NCBI GenBank assembly: GCA_027311105.1
Contig: DAICZN010000134.1
Location: 1-37,126, forward strand
Direction of reading: 5' to 3'
DNA from: Gallionella sp.
GTDB lineage: Bacteria > Pseudomonadota > Gammaproteobacteria > Burkholderiales > Gallionellaceae
DNA: 37,126 bases
Of the stretch, positions 9,379 through 20,283 are shown piece after piece. Made by a program: the position numbers and the translations under genes. The notes below the pieces were generated by a model. It had not been told where the DNA came from and did not search any database. It saw only the letters and a list, made by a program, of their open reading frames with translations. How positions within the stretch are numbered: the first letter of the stretch is position 1; every line of letters starts with the position of its first letter.

Positions 9379-9801
9379 TCAGTGCTCTTCATAAATCCCG
9401 TGTTTGGGAAAAAGCAAACCAGTAACGTAGCCCTTAATGGCTCCGCGCTTCCTGATATCAGCTTCTTCGATCCATCGCGCCGAACAGTAATGCTGAATAA
9501 ACAGCTTGGCTTCTGAGATGTCTGAACATTCACCAGTGTTAACAAGGTATTTTTTTAGGCGTGCGTTGGTAAGTGGCCCCATCAGATGGTTTGTATATAA
9601 CCGACGACGTAGATTTTTTGATCGGCCAACGTAGTAAGCCAATTCTCGATCATCGATACGCGCAGTAATAAGGTACACACCGCTCGCAACAGGCAGTTTG
9701 GATGGCGTAACTACCGAGAATGGCAAAGGATCAGCTGTAGTAAGACGCTGGAAAGCGTCATCAACGAATTTACGCCATGCGTCCGCAGGTGAATGAATCA
9801 T
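9379..9801 (-). CDS. GIY-YIG nuclease-like domain protein
   Basis: SGVYLITARIDDRELAYYVGRSKNLRRRLYTNHLMG is a GIY-YIG core; preferred start MIHSPADAW at 9801. Confidence 0.75.
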   Translation of the reverse strand: MIHSPADAWRKFVDDAFQRLTTADPLPFSVVTPSKLPVASGVYLITARIDDRELAYYVGRSKNLRRRLYTNHLMGPLTNARLKKYLVNTGECSDISEAKLFIQHYCSARWIEEADIRKRGAIKGYVTGLLFPKHGIYEEH

Positions 9802-9836
9802 GTGGCCTCTAACGAAAGGAATGGAAAACTGCTCGC

Positions 9837-10544
9837 TCAGCGCGTCGCAGGCGCACACCCGCCATTCACTGGCGTGATTGTGGCGCTGCCGCCTTTCAGT
9901 TTTTGTTCGGCGCGCAGGTTCAGCCAGTTCTTGCCGGCGATCAGCATGCCCAGCGTGATGAAGGCGCCGGGCGGCAGGATCGCGAGCAGGAAGCCGTGGT
10001 AGTTCGGCACGACTGTTATTACCCAAGCCTTTGCCGCGTCGCCGAACACCAGGTCGATGCCGGACAACAGTGTGCCGTGGCCGAATATCTCGCGGATGCC
10101 GCCCAGCACCGCCAGCACGGCGGTCAGCCCCAGTCCCATCGCGAGACCGTCCAGCGCGGATTGCAGCGCGGGATTCTTGGAGGCGAAGGCCTCGATACGG
10201 GCAAGAACAATGCAGTTGGTAACGATCAGCGGGATGAAGATGCCCAGCACCACGAACAGCGAATACATGTAGGCATTCATCGTGAACTGGATCACGGTGA
10301 CCAGCACCGCGATGATCAGGATGAATACCGGAATGCGCGCCTCATTCGGGACAAAATCCCGGATCGGCGCGATCGCCGCGCCGGACAGGGACATCACCAC
10401 CGCCGTCGCCAGGCCGAGGCTGACGCCGTTCACCACCGAGCTGCTCACCGCAAGTATGGGACACATGCCCAGCAGCTGCACCAGCCCGGTGTTCTGTTTC
10501 CAGACGCCGTTGTAAAGAATGTCTTTGAATTCCTGCAGGGTCAT
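9837..10544 (-). CDS. rsxE: Electron transport complex subunit RsxE/RnfE
   Basis: NGVWKQNTGLVQLLGMCPILAVSSSVVNGVSLGLATAVV; multiple TM helices; operon position. Confidence 0.95.
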   Translation of the reverse strand: MTLQEFKDILYNGVWKQNTGLVQLLGMCPILAVSSSVVNGVSLGLATAVVMSLSGAAIAPIRDFVPNEARIPVFILIIAVLVTVIQFTMNAYMYSLFVVLGIFIPLIVTNCIVLARIEAFASKNPALQSALDGLAMGLGLTAVLAVLGGIREIFGHGTLLSGIDLVFGDAAKAWVITVVPNYHGFLLAILPPGAFITLGMLIAGKNWLNLRAEQKLKGGSATITPVNGGCAPATR

Positions 10545-11218
10545 TTCTTGTCTCCTTCGCCACGCACGGCTTTCCCCTTGCCGGGGGAAGCCGTGTTCTG
10601 TTTGAACAACTCTTCGCGGTGCTGAGCGAAATATTGCAGCGCCTTGTGCACCGCCTTGACCACGGCGCGCGGGGTGATGGTCGCGCCAGCCATGTAGTCG
10701 AATGATCCGCCGTCCTTTTTGACCTTCCAGCCGCTGTCACCGGGATTGTCCAGGGATTTTCCGTCGAAGCCGGTGATCCATTTGCTCTTGGCGATCTCGA
10801 TGTAGTCGCCCAGCCCCGGGGTTTCCCTGTGGGATATTACGCGCACGCCGCCTATCCTGCCGTCGCTGTGAATGGACATGATCAGGCTGATCCTGCCGCT
10901 GTAACCGTCCGGCGCGATGACTTGCAGCACAGCGATGGATGGCTCGCCTTTGAGGCGGCCCAGGTAGGCGATGGTGGTGTCGTCGTTGCCCAGCAGTTCA
11001 TCCGCCTTCAGTTCCTTGCTGTCCTTGATGATGTCATTGTCGTAAGTTTCTGGCGGTGCGATCTGCGTGACCAGCTTGAGTTTCTCCTGTTCCTCGCTGC
11101 GCGCGATAGGCTCGTGTGTCAGCTGGTAGGTGATGGCAAGCAGGGCAGTGCCGATCACCGCGAAGAACAGCAGGTTGAGCGCGGTGAGTATGGACGCCTT
11201 GGCGATGGTGCGTCTCAT
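10541..11218 (-). CDS. rsxG: Electron transport complex subunit RsxG/RnfG (FMN-binding)
   Basis: HRETPGLGDYIE...FDYMAGATITPRAVVKAVHKAL; SGATIT-like covalent FMN motif. Confidence 0.94.
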   Translation of the reverse strand: MRRTIAKASILTALNLLFFAVIGTALLAITYQLTHEPIARSEEQEKLKLVTQIAPPETYDNDIIKDSKELKADELLGNDDTTIAYLGRLKGEPSIAVLQVIAPDGYSGRISLIMSIHSDGRIGGVRVISHRETPGLGDYIEIAKSKWITGFDGKSLDNPGDSGWKVKKDGGSFDYMAGATITPRAVVKAVHKALQYFAQHREELFKQNTASPGKGKAVRGEGDKK

Positions 11219-12243
11219 GGTTGACTGCCTTTTTTGCCGAATACTTTTGGTTGCGTGTACAGCACGATCAGCGGCACACAGATATTCATCAGCAGCGTGG
11301 CGAACGCGACACCGTCAGGGAAGCCCCCAAAGACGCGGATCAGGTAGGTGAGCAGGCCTGCCCCTGCCGCATAGATCAAGCGGCCATTGTTGGTGGTGGG
11401 ACTGCTGACCGGATCGGTGAGAATGAAAAACGCGCCCAGCATGGACGCGCCGGCGAACCAGTGAAACAGCGGCCCGGCATAGTGTGCGGGGTCTACCAGG
11501 TGAAAAATTCCGGCGAGCACGAACAGGGTACCCAGAAATGCGGCCGGGATATGCCAGCTGATGATGCGCGAGGCGAGCAGGTATAGCCCGCCGAGCAGGA
11601 ACCCCAATGCCACCATTTCGCTGCCGTGTCCGGCAAACCGGCCGTAGATCGGCATGTCGAGTATCTGCCGCATCGGCTGATCAAGATGCAGGTGTGTCTT
11701 CAGCGTGTCCAGTGGCGTTGCCATGGTCAGGGCATCCAGGGTATCGCTGTTCGGCAGCACGTCATGGAAAATGAAATCCAGTTGTTGCGGGAAGGTAAGT
11801 TCCGAAATGACCATGCCGTGCGGCGCGATCCAGTGTGTCATCTGTGCGGGGAACGAAATGATCAGTACCGCGTAACCGACCATCGCAGGATTGAACATGT
11901 TGTTGCCCAGCCCGCCATACAGATGCTTGGCGATCGCGATCGCAAATGCCGTGCCGACCACCACCATCCACCAGGGTGCCAGCGGCGGGATGGAGAGAGC
12001 CAGCAGCCACGCTGTAAGAAGCGCGCTGTTGTCTTTCAGGAAAGGCATGATGGGACGATCCCGCAGTTTGAGCATCAGCGCCTCGGTGCCGAGAGCGGTG
12101 AGGCTGGCCAGCGTGATCGACACCAGGATCGCCGGACCAAAATACCAGACGTACAACACGATGCCCGGCAGCAGTGCCAGCAGCACCTTGAGCATGATCG
12201 CCGAGACGCTATCCGATTTGCTGATGAGGGGGGAGAAAAACAT
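11215..12243 (-). CDS. rsxD: Electron transport complex subunit RsxD/RnfD
   Basis: KHLYGGLGNNMFNPAMVGYAVLIISFP...DALTMATPLD; start MFFSPLISKSDSV at 12243. Confidence 0.95.
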   Translation of the reverse strand: MFFSPLISKSDSVSAIMLKVLLALLPGIVLYVWYFGPAILVSITLASLTALGTEALMLKLRDRPIMPFLKDNSALLTAWLLALSIPPLAPWWMVVVGTAFAIAIAKHLYGGLGNNMFNPAMVGYAVLIISFPAQMTHWIAPHGMVISELTFPQQLDFIFHDVLPNSDTLDALTMATPLDTLKTHLHLDQPMRQILDMPIYGRFAGHGSEMVALGFLLGGLYLLASRIISWHIPAAFLGTLFVLAGIFHLVDPAHYAGPLFHWFAGASMLGAFFILTDPVSSPTTNNGRLIYAAGAGLLTYLIRVFGGFPDGVAFATLLMNICVPLIVLYTQPKVFGKKGSQP

Positions 12244-12360
12244 GATTGAATTATTCCTGAATATCAAACCGCGAAGCGGAACCACGGAATATACGGAACA
12301 CACCGGATAAAGCAAAAATTCTGTTTCCGTGTGCTCCGCGGCTGAAGGTCGTTGTCGAAA

Positions 12361-13929
12361 TCATTTTGTAGTCCCTTCATCGGCGTGCTCGACCGCGGAT
12401 TGGGCAAGTTCGCGGATATGCGCGCGGCTCGTTTCAAGTTCGGCTTGTTCCGCCTGCTGTTGCGCCGTCAATGGCTGTGCGCCGGCCAGCCTGGCGGCCT
12501 GCGCGGCCTTTTCCCTGGCAGCCAGCTTGTCGGCTTTTTCCTGCTTCTCGCGTTCGATGCGCTGTTCGCGGTAGTCGTGGCGTACCCTTGCCTTGTCGGC
12601 GAGTTGCTTGTCGTGTTCGCGCGCGTGGATCTCGCTCTTGGCAAAACGGTAATACTGCACCAGCGGGATGTGGCTGGGGCAGACATAGCTGCAGGCGCCG
12701 CACTCGATACAGTCGAACAGGTTGAATGCCTGCGCCCTGCCGAACTCCCTGGATTGTGCGAACCAGAACAAATCCTGCGGCTGCAAATCCGCCGGGCACA
12801 CATCGGCACAGCGCGTGCAGCGGATGCACGGCATGACGGGCGGGGGAGGCGGAAATATTTTTTTCGAGGATGCAATGATGCAATTGGTGGCTTTCACCAG
12901 CGGTACCTGCACCGACGGTAGCGGGAAGCCCATCATCGGGCCGCCCATGATGTAGCTGTCGGTGTCCGGCAACGCGCCGCCCAGGGCGACCAGCTCGGCT
13001 ATCGGCGTGCCTATCAATACCTCGTAATTGCGCGGATGCAGCACATTCCCGGTGATCGTGACGATGCGTGACAGCAGCGGTTCGCCGTGCGCAAAGGCGC
13101 GATGGACAGTGTAGGCGGTGGCGACATTGAAGCACTGCACGCCCTTGTCGGTGGAACGCACTCCGGCGGCCACCTCGATGCCGGTGAGCACGCGGATCAA
13201 CTGCTTCGCCCCGCCGCCGGGATACACGGTCGGCACCGCAATGACTTCCATGCGCCGGTGTCCGCCGGCCGCGACAGCGGCACGCATGGAGGCGATCGCT
13301 TCCGGCTTGTTGTCTTCGATGCCGATAAGCACTTCTTCGGCATCCAGCATGAAGCGCAGCATTTCCGCACCCTGCACGATTTCTGCGGCGCGTTCGCGCA
13401 TCAGCATGTCGTCGCAGGTGATGTAAGGCTCGCATTCCGCGCCGTTCAACACCAGCGTGGTGATCTTGTGCCTGTCCAGGGACAGCTTCAGGTCGCTGGG
13501 GAATGCCGCTCCACCCAGGCCGACTACGCCGGCCATGCGCAGCAGATGCTGGAGCCCGGCCGGGCTGTGGTCGCGGTAATCAATGGCCTTGCGCGGGACC
13601 CATTCCTCCTCGCCGTCCGGTATCAGCGTGGCGCACAGGTTCGGCAGGCCGGAAGGATGGGCGATGAGCTGCATGTCGATCGCGGTGATGGTGCCGGAAG
13701 TGGAAGCGTGGACCGCGCTCGAGACAATACCGTCGGGCATGCCGATAAGCTGGCCTTTCAGCACGCGCTCCCCCACACGGGCGACGGGTTTGGCGGTTTC
13801 TCCGGCATGCTGGTGCAGCGGGATGACCAGTTTGGCGGGCAGCGGCGCGCGCGCAATGGTGGCCCGGGTGGATTGCGTCTTGTTGCTGGGCGGATGGATG
13901 CCGCCGTGAAAATGATACAGCTTTCTCAT
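12361..13929 (-). CDS. rsxC: Electron transport complex subunit RsxC/RnfC
   Basis: MRKLYHFHGGIHPPSNK...CIRCTRCADVCP...CIECGACSYVCPSHIPLVQYYR; Lys/Ala/Glu-rich C-terminal tail. Confidence 0.96.
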   Translation of the reverse strand: MRKLYHFHGGIHPPSNKTQSTRATIARAPLPAKLVIPLHQHAGETAKPVARVGERVLKGQLIGMPDGIVSSAVHASTSGTITAIDMQLIAHPSGLPNLCATLIPDGEEEWVPRKAIDYRDHSPAGLQHLLRMAGVVGLGGAAFPSDLKLSLDRHKITTLVLNGAECEPYITCDDMLMRERAAEIVQGAEMLRFMLDAEEVLIGIEDNKPEAIASMRAAVAAGGHRRMEVIAVPTVYPGGGAKQLIRVLTGIEVAAGVRSTDKGVQCFNVATAYTVHRAFAHGEPLLSRIVTITGNVLHPRNYEVLIGTPIAELVALGGALPDTDSYIMGGPMMGFPLPSVQVPLVKATNCIIASSKKIFPPPPPVMPCIRCTRCADVCPADLQPQDLFWFAQSREFGRAQAFNLFDCIECGACSYVCPSHIPLVQYYRFAKSEIHAREHDKQLADKARVRHDYREQRIEREKQEKADKLAAREKAAQAARLAGAQPLTAQQQAEQAELETSRAHIRELAQSAVEHADEGTTK

Positions 13930-13958
13930 GTTGTCATTGCCAACAGGCATACCGGGCC

Positions 13959-14507
13959 TCATGTTGTAGCGGTCATGGCATATACCGGATATTTCCATTT
14001 CCAGTTGGCGATCTTTTCACCGATGACCTGCATGCTGATGCAGTCCACCGGGCAGGGCGCGACGCACAACTCGCAGCCGGTGCATTCGGAGGCGATGACG
14101 GTGTGCATCTGTTTGGCTGCTCCTGCGATGGCATCCACCGGACAGGCCTGAATGCACAGGGTGCAGCCTATGCAGGTGCTTTCGTCGATGACGGCAAGGG
14201 ATTTTGCTTTGGGAACCGCGTCTTCACCGAACGGCTTGAACTCCACGCCCAGCAGTTCGGCCAGTTTCCTGATGCCCTCCTCGCCACCCGGCGGGCAGCG
14301 GTTGATGTCGGCTTCCCCCGCCGCGATGGCCGTGGCATAAGGCTTGCATCCCGGGTAGCTGCATTGCCCGCACTGGGTTTGCGGCAGGACGTCGTCGATC
14401 TTGTCCACCAGCGGATTGCCCTCGGTATGGAATTTGATCGCGGCGAAGCCCAGCACCGCGCCAAGCACGGCAGCGATGGCTGACATCACCAGCAGCGCGC
14501 TTAACAT
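13959..14507 (-). CDS. rsxB: Electron transport complex subunit RsxB/RnfB
   Basis: [21 protein letters not shown]...[16 protein letters not shown]...[16 protein letters not shown]. Confidence 0.96.
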   Translation of the reverse strand: MLSALLVMSAIAAVLGAVLGFAAIKFHTEGNPLVDKIDDVLPQTQCGQCSYPGCKPYATAIAAGEADINRCPPGGEEGIRKLAELLGVEFKPFGEDAVPKAKSLAVIDESTCIGCTLCIQACPVDAIAGAAKQMHTVIASECTGCELCVAPCPVDCISMQVIGEKIANWKWKYPVYAMTATT

Positions 14508-14520
14508 TCGGGGTTTCCCA

Positions 14521-15096
14521 TTACTTGATCAATCCGGAGAACCCCATGAAGGACAAACTCATCAATCCGGCAGTGACCATCGCGATGGCCGAACCCTTGA
14601 AGATCGCCGGGACATCAGCGCCTTCCATGCGCTCGCGCATGCCGGCGAACAACACCATCACCATCGTGAATCCCAGCGCGCTGCCAAAGCCGAAGACCAG
14701 TGATTCCATGAAGTTGTGCTTAAGCTGGACGTTGAGCAGCGGTACGCCCAGTACCGCGCAATTGGTGGTAATCAGGGGGAGATAGATTCCCAAAACCTGG
14801 TAAAGAGGGGGGCTGGTCTTTTGCACCACCATTTCGGTGAACTGGACGATGCCGGCGATCACCACGATGAACGACAGCGTGGTGAGGTAAGACAGTTCGG
14901 GTCCGAGCAGGTAATGGTTGATCAGGTAGCTTGAACCCGAAGCCAGGGTCAGCACGAAAGTCGTGGCCGCGCCCATGCCGATGGCGGCCTCCAGTTTTTT
15001 GGAAACCCCCATGAAAGGGCACAGGCCGAGGATTTTCACCATTACGACGTTGTTAACAAATACCGCGCCAAACAGGATCAGCAGATATTCAGTCAT
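14521..15096 (-). CDS. rsxA: Electron transport complex subunit RsxA/RnfA
   Basis: [42 protein letters not shown]. Confidence 0.96.
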   Translation of the reverse strand: MTEYLLILFGAVFVNNVVMVKILGLCPFMGVSKKLEAAIGMGAATTFVLTLASGSSYLINHYLLGPELSYLTTLSFIVVIAGIVQFTEMVVQKTSPPLYQVLGIYLPLITTNCAVLGVPLLNVQLKHNFMESLVFGFGSALGFTMVMVLFAGMRERMEGADVPAIFKGSAIAMVTAGLMSLSFMGFSGLIK

Positions 15097-15195
15097 TAGC
15101 GACACCATACAATAAGCGGTCGCGGATTATCCCCCGATTCCCATGCTCCTTCAACCGCATTAGCGGTATAAGAATATAGCGAAAAGTTGGGTAGG

Positions 15196-17067
15196 CTAGA
15201 TTTCTACCAGGGTGCCCATTTCGATGACGCGGTTGGCCGGGATCTTGAAGAAGTCTGCCGCGTTCATCGCGTTTTTGGATAAAGAGATGAACAGGCGTTC
15301 GCGCCATTTGGTCATGCTCGGATGCGGGCTCGAAACGATCAGGGCGCGGGAAACGAAGAATGAAGTGGTCATCATGTCAAAGGGCAGGCCGCGTGCGGCA
15401 CAAATTTCCAGCGCAGCCGGAATATCGGGCGCATCCATGAAACCGTAAAAAACCCTCACCCAATAAAAGTTCTTGCCCATGTCCTTGATCAACAGCCTGT
15501 TACCCTTGGTGACATAAGGCTTGTCTTCGACCACCACGGTCAGCAGGATATTGCGCTCATGCAGAACGTGATTGTGCTTGAGATTGTGCAGCAGGGCAGA
15601 CGGAGTGCCATCGCTGGTGGGGGTCAGGAATACCGCTGTACCGCTCACCCTGGGCATGTCGTCCACGCCGTCAAGAATGGTCTGCATCGAGACGGACTGC
15701 CGCGCTATATCCTCGAACAGTAAAGCCCTGCCGCGCTTCCACGTCATCAGCACGGTAAAGGAAATCACCGCAATACCGAGGGGGAACCAGCCGCCTTCGA
15801 TGATTTTGATGGCGTTGGCCGCAAAGTAGGTCATGTCCGCGAGCAGCAGGACGATGATCAGGGGTATGGAGAAAATCAGCGGCCAGCGCCACAACATCAG
15901 GATGACAACGGCAATCAGTATCGTGGTTATGGTCATCGTCCCGGTGACGGCAATACCATACGCCGCCGCCAGGTTGGTGGAGCTTTGAAAGGAAAGAACC
16001 AGGAAAACCACCGCCAGATACAGCGTCCAGTTGGTAAGCGGCACATAGATCTGCCCCTGTGCCTTGTCGGAGGTCTGGCGAATTTCCATGCGCGGCAGGA
16101 AGCCCATGTGCACCGACTGGTTCGCCAGCGAGAATGCGCCGGATATGACGGCCTGCGAGGCGATCACCGTTGCCGCGGTGGCCAGCAGTACCAGCGGAAC
16201 CAGTATCGAGGCGGGAGCGAGCAGGTAGAACGGGTTTTCGACGGCCTGCGGATTATCCAGCAGCAGTGCACCCTGGCCGAAATAATTCAACACCAGGGCG
16301 GGCAGTACAAAAGAGAACCAGGCAAGGCGGATCGGAAATTTTCCAAAATGCCCCATGTCGGCGTACAACGCCTCTCCGCCCGTTATTGCAAGAACGATGG
16401 CACCCAGCGACAGGAAGGCAATCCTGAAGTCAGAGATTAGGAAATTAAACGCATAGACAGGGTTGAGCGCATATAAGATTTGCGGGTGGTGCGTGATGGA
16501 AATTATGCCGAACACCGCCAGGCAGCCGAACCAGACGATCATGATCGGGCCGAATGCCATGCCCACTATGCCGGTGCCGCGTTTCTGAATGAAAAACAGC
16601 CCGGTCAAAATCAGAACAGTCAGGGGCAGTATGTAGATCTTGAACTGGTGCGAGACCAAATCCAGGCCCTCGACAGCTGACAGAACAGAGATGGCCGGAG
16701 TGATCATGCTGTCGCCAAAAAACAGGGCGGCCGCGAATACACCGAGTGCCGTGACAGTCCATTTTATTTTCGGGTGCTGGGCGGTCAGTTCACCCACCAG
16801 AGCCAGCAGGGCCAGCGATCCGCCTTCGCCGTGGTTGTCGGCGCGCAGTATGATGGCCACATATTTGAACGATACCAGCAGCATGATGGTCCAGAACAGC
16901 ACGGATAGCACGCCGAGAATATTGGCTTCCACGGCGGGCAGCGGATGGGGGCCGGTAAAGACCGCCTGTATCGCATATAGCGGGCTGGTGCCGATGTCGC
17001 CAAACACCACCCCAAGCGCACCCAGCACGAGGGGAGGTAACTTCTGTTGCGTTGGCGTACTGCTCAT
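15196..17067 (-). CDS. kup: KUP family potassium transporter
   Basis: LVLGALGVVFGDIGTSPLYAIQ...RADNHGEGGSLALLAL...GGEALYADMGHFGKFPIRLAWF; 623 aa. Confidence 0.96.
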   Translation of the reverse strand: MSSTPTQQKLPPLVLGALGVVFGDIGTSPLYAIQAVFTGPHPLPAVEANILGVLSVLFWTIMLLVSFKYVAIILRADNHGEGGSLALLALVGELTAQHPKIKWTVTALGVFAAALFFGDSMITPAISVLSAVEGLDLVSHQFKIYILPLTVLILTGLFFIQKRGTGIVGMAFGPIMIVWFGCLAVFGIISITHHPQILYALNPVYAFNFLISDFRIAFLSLGAIVLAITGGEALYADMGHFGKFPIRLAWFSFVLPALVLNYFGQGALLLDNPQAVENPFYLLAPASILVPLVLLATAATVIASQAVISGAFSLANQSVHMGFLPRMEIRQTSDKAQGQIYVPLTNWTLYLAVVFLVLSFQSSTNLAAAYGIAVTGTMTITTILIAVVILMLWRWPLIFSIPLIIVLLLADMTYFAANAIKIIEGGWFPLGIAVISFTVLMTWKRGRALLFEDIARQSVSMQTILDGVDDMPRVSGTAVFLTPTSDGTPSALLHNLKHNHVLHERNILLTVVVEDKPYVTKGNRLLIKDMGKNFYWVRVFYGFMDAPDIPAALEICAARGLPFDMMTTSFFVSRALIVSSPHPSMTKWRERLFISLSKNAMNAADFFKIPANRVIEMGTLVEI

Positions 17068-17522
17068 TTCGATCGTCTCTGGGTTGGGAGTGGGGCGGCA
17101 CTCTACGCCAGTGCCCTGCTGAAAGCAATCAGTTGCCGAGCACTCTGATTAACCGGAAGACTGGTGCGGATTACCACAAATGTTTTCCCTGAAGAACCGC
17201 AAGTGAGTGTTGTCGGGGATAGTGAAACATCGCCGCAACACGAGATCGCCTTAAGTGCGGCAGGCTGAAACGTCAATCACATTGCTTTCCACACGGGGAC
17301 TTTCCGGACCGCGGCCCGATGGGGGTGATGATTTGATGCGGGCAGGTTTCGGCGCGGGGTGGCGAATCGAGCATGCGCGAGAGTTGTCGGCCCCAACGGG
17401 TCGGCAGGCTTCGCGATGTGCGCTGTTGCACGAGCCGACGCGCACCCGATGTGCGCGCCGGTTCTGCAAATCTCCTTCAACGAAGCGGGCCGGTTCATGC
17501 CCGCACATTGTGATATTGGCTG

Positions 17523-17768
17523 CTAAAGCTTCTGATGGGTGCCGTCGCACAATGCTCCATTGGAGCTGTGCTTGCAGCCGCAAAAATAAACGGTGCCGGT
17601 TTCTTTCGCCTTGTGTTCCACCGGGGAAAATTCGCTGCCCTTGTGGCTGCCATCGCAGAATGGCTGGGTGGCACTTTTCCCGCATGAGCACCACCAGTAG
17701 CTTTTACCCGCTTCCACTGCAACGGCATAAGGGGATTTCTGGGCAATAACCGGCTGCTTGTTTGACAT
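17523..17768 (-). CDS. Tandem CDGSH iron-sulfur domain protein
   Basis: Two motifs: WCSCGKSATQPFCDGSHKG and YFCGCKHSSNGALCDGTHQ; AAAGGAG SD upstream. Confidence 0.92.
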   Translation of the reverse strand: MSNKQPVIAQKSPYAVAVEAGKSYWWCSCGKSATQPFCDGSHKGSEFSPVEHKAKETGTVYFCGCKHSSNGALCDGTHQKL

Positions 17769-17869
17769 TTTGAAACTCCTTTAGATATACGACATAAAAT
17801 TTCCTCCGGCCCTTCGGGCATGAGGCCCAGCAAATTTTTACCCGAAACCCCCTGTGTCGACGGGTGGCG

Positions 17870-18319
17870 TCATGGTTTGGTTAAGACATGTGCCGCGACA
17901 AACGCGGTTCTCAAAAGACGCAGGCTGGCCGTTATTCCTTCCAGGTCGCCGGGCGAAAATCCGGCGAACACACGTTCCATGTGCGCCACGTGCAACGGAA
18001 ATATCCGCCCGAACAATTTCTCCCCCTGCGAAGTCAGCCGGATGATCTGGCAACGCCCGTCGTCTGGGGAGGCGACCCGGCGCACAATTTTTTTCACCGC
18101 CAGGCGATCGATTACGCCGGTCAGGGTGCCCTTGGTGATCAGTGTTTTTTCTCCCAGTTCCTTGGGTGACATGCCCGGAGTGTTGCCAAGAGTGGCGACA
18201 ATATCGAACTGGGCCGGGGTAAGGGACAGCGAGCGAACATGCGCCGACGAATAAACCTCGAAAGCCTGGTAGGCGCTGGACAGCTCGCGCAATAACGGCA
18301 GAAAAATCGAACGGGGCAT
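17870..18319 (-). CDS. MarR family transcriptional regulator
   Basis: LTPAQFDIVATLGNTPGMSPKELGEKTLITKGTLTGVIDRLAVKKIVRRVASPDDGRCQIIRLTSQG. Confidence 0.92.
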   Translation of the reverse strand: MPRSIFLPLLRELSSAYQAFEVYSSAHVRSLSLTPAQFDIVATLGNTPGMSPKELGEKTLITKGTLTGVIDRLAVKKIVRRVASPDDGRCQIIRLTSQGEKLFGRIFPLHVAHMERVFAGFSPGDLEGITASLRLLRTAFVAAHVLTKP

Positions 18320-18331
18320 GTCTCGGCAATT

Positions 18332-18349
18332 TAGTTCTAACTAGAACTA
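18332..18349. promoter_or_regulatory. Candidate MarR operator (inverted repeat) upstream of the marR-like gene
   Basis: TAGTTCT-AACT-AGAACTA, perfect 7-bp arms, starting 13 bp upstream of the gene's start codon. Confidence 0.6.
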
Positions 18350-18467
18350 TAATAATTCCGGCCGCAGCCAAAGTCAATGAGGCATTGCCTGCCGGGGGTT
18401 GCCGTGAATTCCGGCAGGTGTTGCGCGCGATCCGGGAAGACTGCCGCGGGCGGCGCCTCAGCCGCTA

Positions 18468-19484
18468 TTACAGGGCCCGGATCGCCGCACAGGCTTCACC
18501 GACCAGCGCCGGGCCCCGATAGATCAGGCCGCTGTAGAGCTGTACCAATGAAGCGCCTGCCGTGATCTTTTCTGCGGCATCCGCGCCGCTCAGGATGCCG
18601 CCCACACCGATGATGGGCAGCGCGCCCCGCAGTTCAGCCGCAAGCTGGCGTATCACCGCGGTGGATCTGGACCGCACGGGCGCGCCGCTCAATCCCCCGC
18701 TTTCCGTGCCATGCGGCAGGTCGCCCACGCCATCCCGCGATACCGTGGTGTTGGTTGCAATCACGCCGTCGATACGGTGATTCATCAGCAAACGCGAGAT
18801 CTGGATGATTTGCCCGGCTTCCAGGTCGGGGGCAATCTTCAGCACGATGGGAACATATTTGCCATGTGTGTCGGCGAGTTTTTGCTGTTCTGCCTTGAGC
18901 AGTCCAAGCAATTTGCTTAACGCGTCGGCATCCTGCAGATGGCGCAGGTTTTTGGTATTGGGCGAAGATATGTTGATGGTGATATAGCCGGCATGCTCAT
19001 ACACCTTGCGCAGGCAGGCCAGATAATCGTCCGCCGCATTTTCGATCGGGGTGGCGGCGTTCTTGCCGATGTTGATGCCCAATATACCGCGATATTGTGC
19101 GCGTTTCACGTTTGCAATCAGTGCATCCACGCCGTCATTGTTGAAGCCCATGCGGTTGATGATGGCGTTGGCCCGGGGCAGGCGAAACAGGCGGGGCTTG
19201 GTGTTGCCGGGCTGGGGCAGCGGGGTGACTGTGCCGATTTCGAGGCTGCCGAAACCAAGTGCCGCCAGGCCATCGATGCAGTCGCCATTCTTGTCGAGGC
19301 CCGCGGCGAGGCCCACAGGATTCCGGAAGGCGAGTCCCATCACGATGCGCGGATCGTCCGGTATGTGCGGCGCAACGAAGCCGCTCAAGCCCGACGAATG
19401 CAGAAAACCCAGACCGCGAAGGGCGAGACGGTGGGCAACTTCCGGATCGAGCCGGAACAAGGCGGGACGAAACAATGAAAACAT
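18468..19484 (-). CDS. pyrD: Dihydroorotate dehydrogenase (quinone), class 2
   Basis: [40 protein letters not shown]...[12 protein letters not shown]; start MFSLFRPAL. Confidence 0.96.
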   Translation of the reverse strand: MFSLFRPALFRLDPEVAHRLALRGLGFLHSSGLSGFVAPHIPDDPRIVMGLAFRNPVGLAAGLDKNGDCIDGLAALGFGSLEIGTVTPLPQPGNTKPRLFRLPRANAIINRMGFNNDGVDALIANVKRAQYRGILGINIGKNAATPIENAADDYLACLRKVYEHAGYITINISSPNTKNLRHLQDADALSKLLGLLKAEQQKLADTHGKYVPIVLKIAPDLEAGQIIQISRLLMNHRIDGVIATNTTVSRDGVGDLPHGTESGGLSGAPVRSRSTAVIRQLAAELRGALPIIGVGGILSGADAAEKITAGASLVQLYSGLIYRGPALVGEACAAIRAL

Positions 19485-19500
19485 TTTCTGGATGCGCCCT

Positions 19501-20283
19501 TTAGCTTTCACCGGGTCCGAGAGTGCGCCATATTCCATCAAGTAAACCTTGCGCGGGCTGGTATTCGGTCTTGTAGGCCATCTTGCGGCTGTCCTTTATC
19601 CAATAGCCGAGATAGACAAAATCAAGATCAAGTTTGCGGCACAGCTCGATTTGCCAAAGTACGTTGTATACGCCAAGGCTCGCCCGTGGCAAATCCGGAT
19701 CATAAAAAGTGTAGACCGATGACAGGCCGTCGCTGAGCAGGTCGATCACGCTGACCATGCGCAGCACACCTTGCCCTTTCGATGCCTGTCCCGGGCCGGT
19801 CGAAGTGGCATGGTCGAAGGGCTCGCGGAATTCCACCAGCACGGAATCAACGTGGCTTTGCAGCAGGAAATTCTGATACGACTCGTGGTCGTCATTGTCC
19901 ATGCCGCCGTCCTTGTGGCGCGCACGCTGGTAGCGCTGGTAAAGTTCGTAATATTCGGGTTTGTCCTGAAGCGGATGCGGTGTCGCTTCGAGATGACAGT
20001 GTTGCTTCCAGGCGCGTCGCTGCGAACGGCTTGAAGAGAATTGTTTTGCCAGCACACGAAGTGGCACACATGCGCGGCAATTGTCGCAATGAGGGCGGTA
20101 GGTGTAGGTTCCGCTGCGCCGGAAGCCGTGATGCACCAGATCGGAATATACCCGGGTGTCGATCAACAGGGCGGGGCTGGCGACCTGGGAGCGTGCCTGT
20201 AGGCCGGCAAGGTAGCTGCACTGATACGGTGCCGTCAGGTAAAAATGCAGCGCGGTGTGCGGCAGGTCGTTAAGTAAACTCAT
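19501..20283 (-). CDS. bpt: Aspartate/glutamate leucyltransferase (arginyl-tRNA--protein transferase family)
   Basis: [18 protein letters not shown]...[51 protein letters not shown]. Confidence 0.95.
   Translation of the reverse strand: MSLLNDLPHTALHFYLTAPYQCSYLAGLQARSQVASPALLIDTRVYSDLVHHGFRRSGTYTYRPHCDNCRACVPLRVLAKQFSSSRSQRRAWKQHCHLEATPHPLQDKPEYYELYQRYQRARHKDGGMDNDDHESYQNFLLQSHVDSVLVEFREPFDHATSTGPGQASKGQGVLRMVSVIDLLSDGLSSVYTFYDPDLPRASLGVYNVLWQIELCRKLDLDFVYLGYWIKDSRKMAYKTEYQPAQGLLDGIWRTLGPGES

Noticed and set aside
13087-14151. 354-aa plus-strand ORF
   Set aside because: Lies opposite rsxC/rsxB, which have clear Fe-S motifs; a high-GC shadow ORF
17068-17522. Hidden gene or potassium-responsive riboswitch upstream of kup
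   Set aside because: ORFs here run antisense into the CDGSH gene with no family resemblance, and no ydaO-like consensus was recognised
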